Below are positions 8,514-8,677 of a stretch of 8,677 bases of DNA, in pieces (within the stretch, counting starts at the first letter, position 1; every line of letters begins with the position of its first letter). The notes beneath the pieces are model-generated. The model was not told the origin of the DNA and made no database searches. It saw only the letters and a program-made list of their open reading frames with translations. Origin of the DNA: an uncultured Collinsella sp. (GTDB lineage Bacteria; Actinomycetota; Coriobacteriia; Coriobacteriales; Coriobacteriaceae); assembly GCA_900543615.1 (NCBI GenBank), contig UQSC01000076.1:1-8677 (forward strand), in the 5' to 3' direction. The translations under genes were made by a program, and so were the position numbers.

Positions 8514-8520
8514 AAAGGTG
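8514..8520 (+). promoter_or_regulatory. Ribosome binding site of trmFO
   Basis: AAAGGTG directly follows the dprA stop and lies seven bases before the ATG at 8528. The 14-base gap indicates cotranscription with dprA. Confidence 0.65.
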
Positions 8521-8527
8521 TTTGCAG

Positions 8528-8628
8528 ATGCTGTTTGATCAGGTGACGGTTATCGGTGGCGGTCTGGCGGGATCCGAATGTGCGATTCAGCTGGCAGATC
8601 GCGGGTTCGCCGTGAAGCTGTGCGAGAT
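8528..8628 (+). CDS. trmFO: tRNA (uracil-5-)-methyltransferase TrmFO, N-terminal fragment cut by the contig end
   Basis: Only 33 codons plus two bases are genomic. They read MLFDQVTVIGGGLAGSECA (residues 1-19), then the first helix and the second strand ending VKLCE. The GGGLAGSE dinucleotide-binding loop (10-17) is that of TrmFO, the folate/FAD-dependent enzyme that makes m5U54 in the T-loop of tRNA. The related MnmG (GidA) instead has GGGHAGCEAA, so TrmFO is preferred. The last genomic bases AT fit the beginning of the Met codon of the EMRP motif that normally follows. In Firmicutes trmFO lies near dprA, normally with topA between them; here topA is not between. After 8628 the sequence is adapter, so the apparent continuation to a stop at 8669-8671 is an artefact. 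Confidence 0.85.
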
Positions 8629-8677
8629 CTGTCTCTTATACACATCTCCGAGCCCACGAGACCGAGGCTGATCTCGT
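8629..8677. other. Illumina Nextera adapter contamination at the contig end
   Basis: From 8629 to 8647 the sequence is CTGTCTCTTATACACATCT, the 19-base Tn5 mosaic end. CCGAGCCCACGAGAC (8648-8662), the read-2 part of the Nextera adapter, follows. Then come eight bases CGAGGCTG (8663-8670), which correspond to an i7 index (N710 as I recall), and ATCTCGT (8671-8677), the start of the P7 flow-cell sequence. The match is exact over the whole length. This is library DNA, not part of the genome. Confidence 0.98.

Noticed and set aside
8629..8647. A Tn5 transposon end
   Set aside because: It is the engineered mosaic end used in library preparation, followed at once by the sequencing adapter, index and P7 bases; there is no natural transposon here.
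8528..8671. A complete 47-residue small protein
   Set aside because: Codons after 8626 come from adapter sequence, so the reading frame and its stop are artefacts; it is a truncated trmFO.

Overview
The window is a high-GC (roughly 60 %) stretch of bacterial chromosome carrying housekeeping genes, all on the + strand. Several features point to a coriobacterium (Actinomycetota, Collinsella-like). The pyruvate phosphate dikinase has the actinobacterial GGKTSH form of its phosphohistidine loop. The block rplS / rnhB / yraN / comM / dprA resembles the actinobacterial order, yet it runs straight into trmFO, a gene better known beside dprA in Firmicutes. This assignment is an inference from gene content; no marker gene was searched.

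Layout. Bases 2-49 are the last codons of an upstream gene, possibly glyS. Next comes the PPDK regulatory protein (84-953), a 246-base gap with a candidate promoter and repeats, and ppdK (1200-3950), closed by a hairpin. The ribosomal protein L19 gene (4160-4501) has its own promoter, a structured leader and a strong terminator. The RNase HII gene (4595-5383) follows as a separate unit and is closed by a 16-bp-stem terminator. Then come yraN (5573-6058), comM/yifB (6058-7581) and dprA (7581-8513), joined by one-base TGATG stop/start overlaps, and the first 33 codons of trmFO (8528 onward).

How the genes work together. The first pair is a regulatory enzyme and its target: the bifunctional kinase/phosphorylase controls PPDK, and so pyruvate/PEP interconversion, by modifying a threonine two residues before the catalytic histidine; both residues are present. 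The second block deals with translation (L19) and RNA/DNA hybrid removal (RNase HII). The third is a coupled cluster of DNA-processing proteins (YraN nuclease-like, ComM helicase-like, DprA-like), ending in a tRNA methyltransferase.

The last 49 bases (8629-8677) are not biological. They are the Illumina Nextera read-2 adapter, an 8-base index and the start of the P7 sequence, so the genomic contig really ends at 8628 inside trmFO. I saw no CRISPR array, tRNA, rRNA, phage or insertion sequence, and no evidence for a novel system. The items most worth following up are the repeats and alternative hairpins upstream of ppdK, the altered DprA motif, the dprA-trmFO junction and the adapter artefact.
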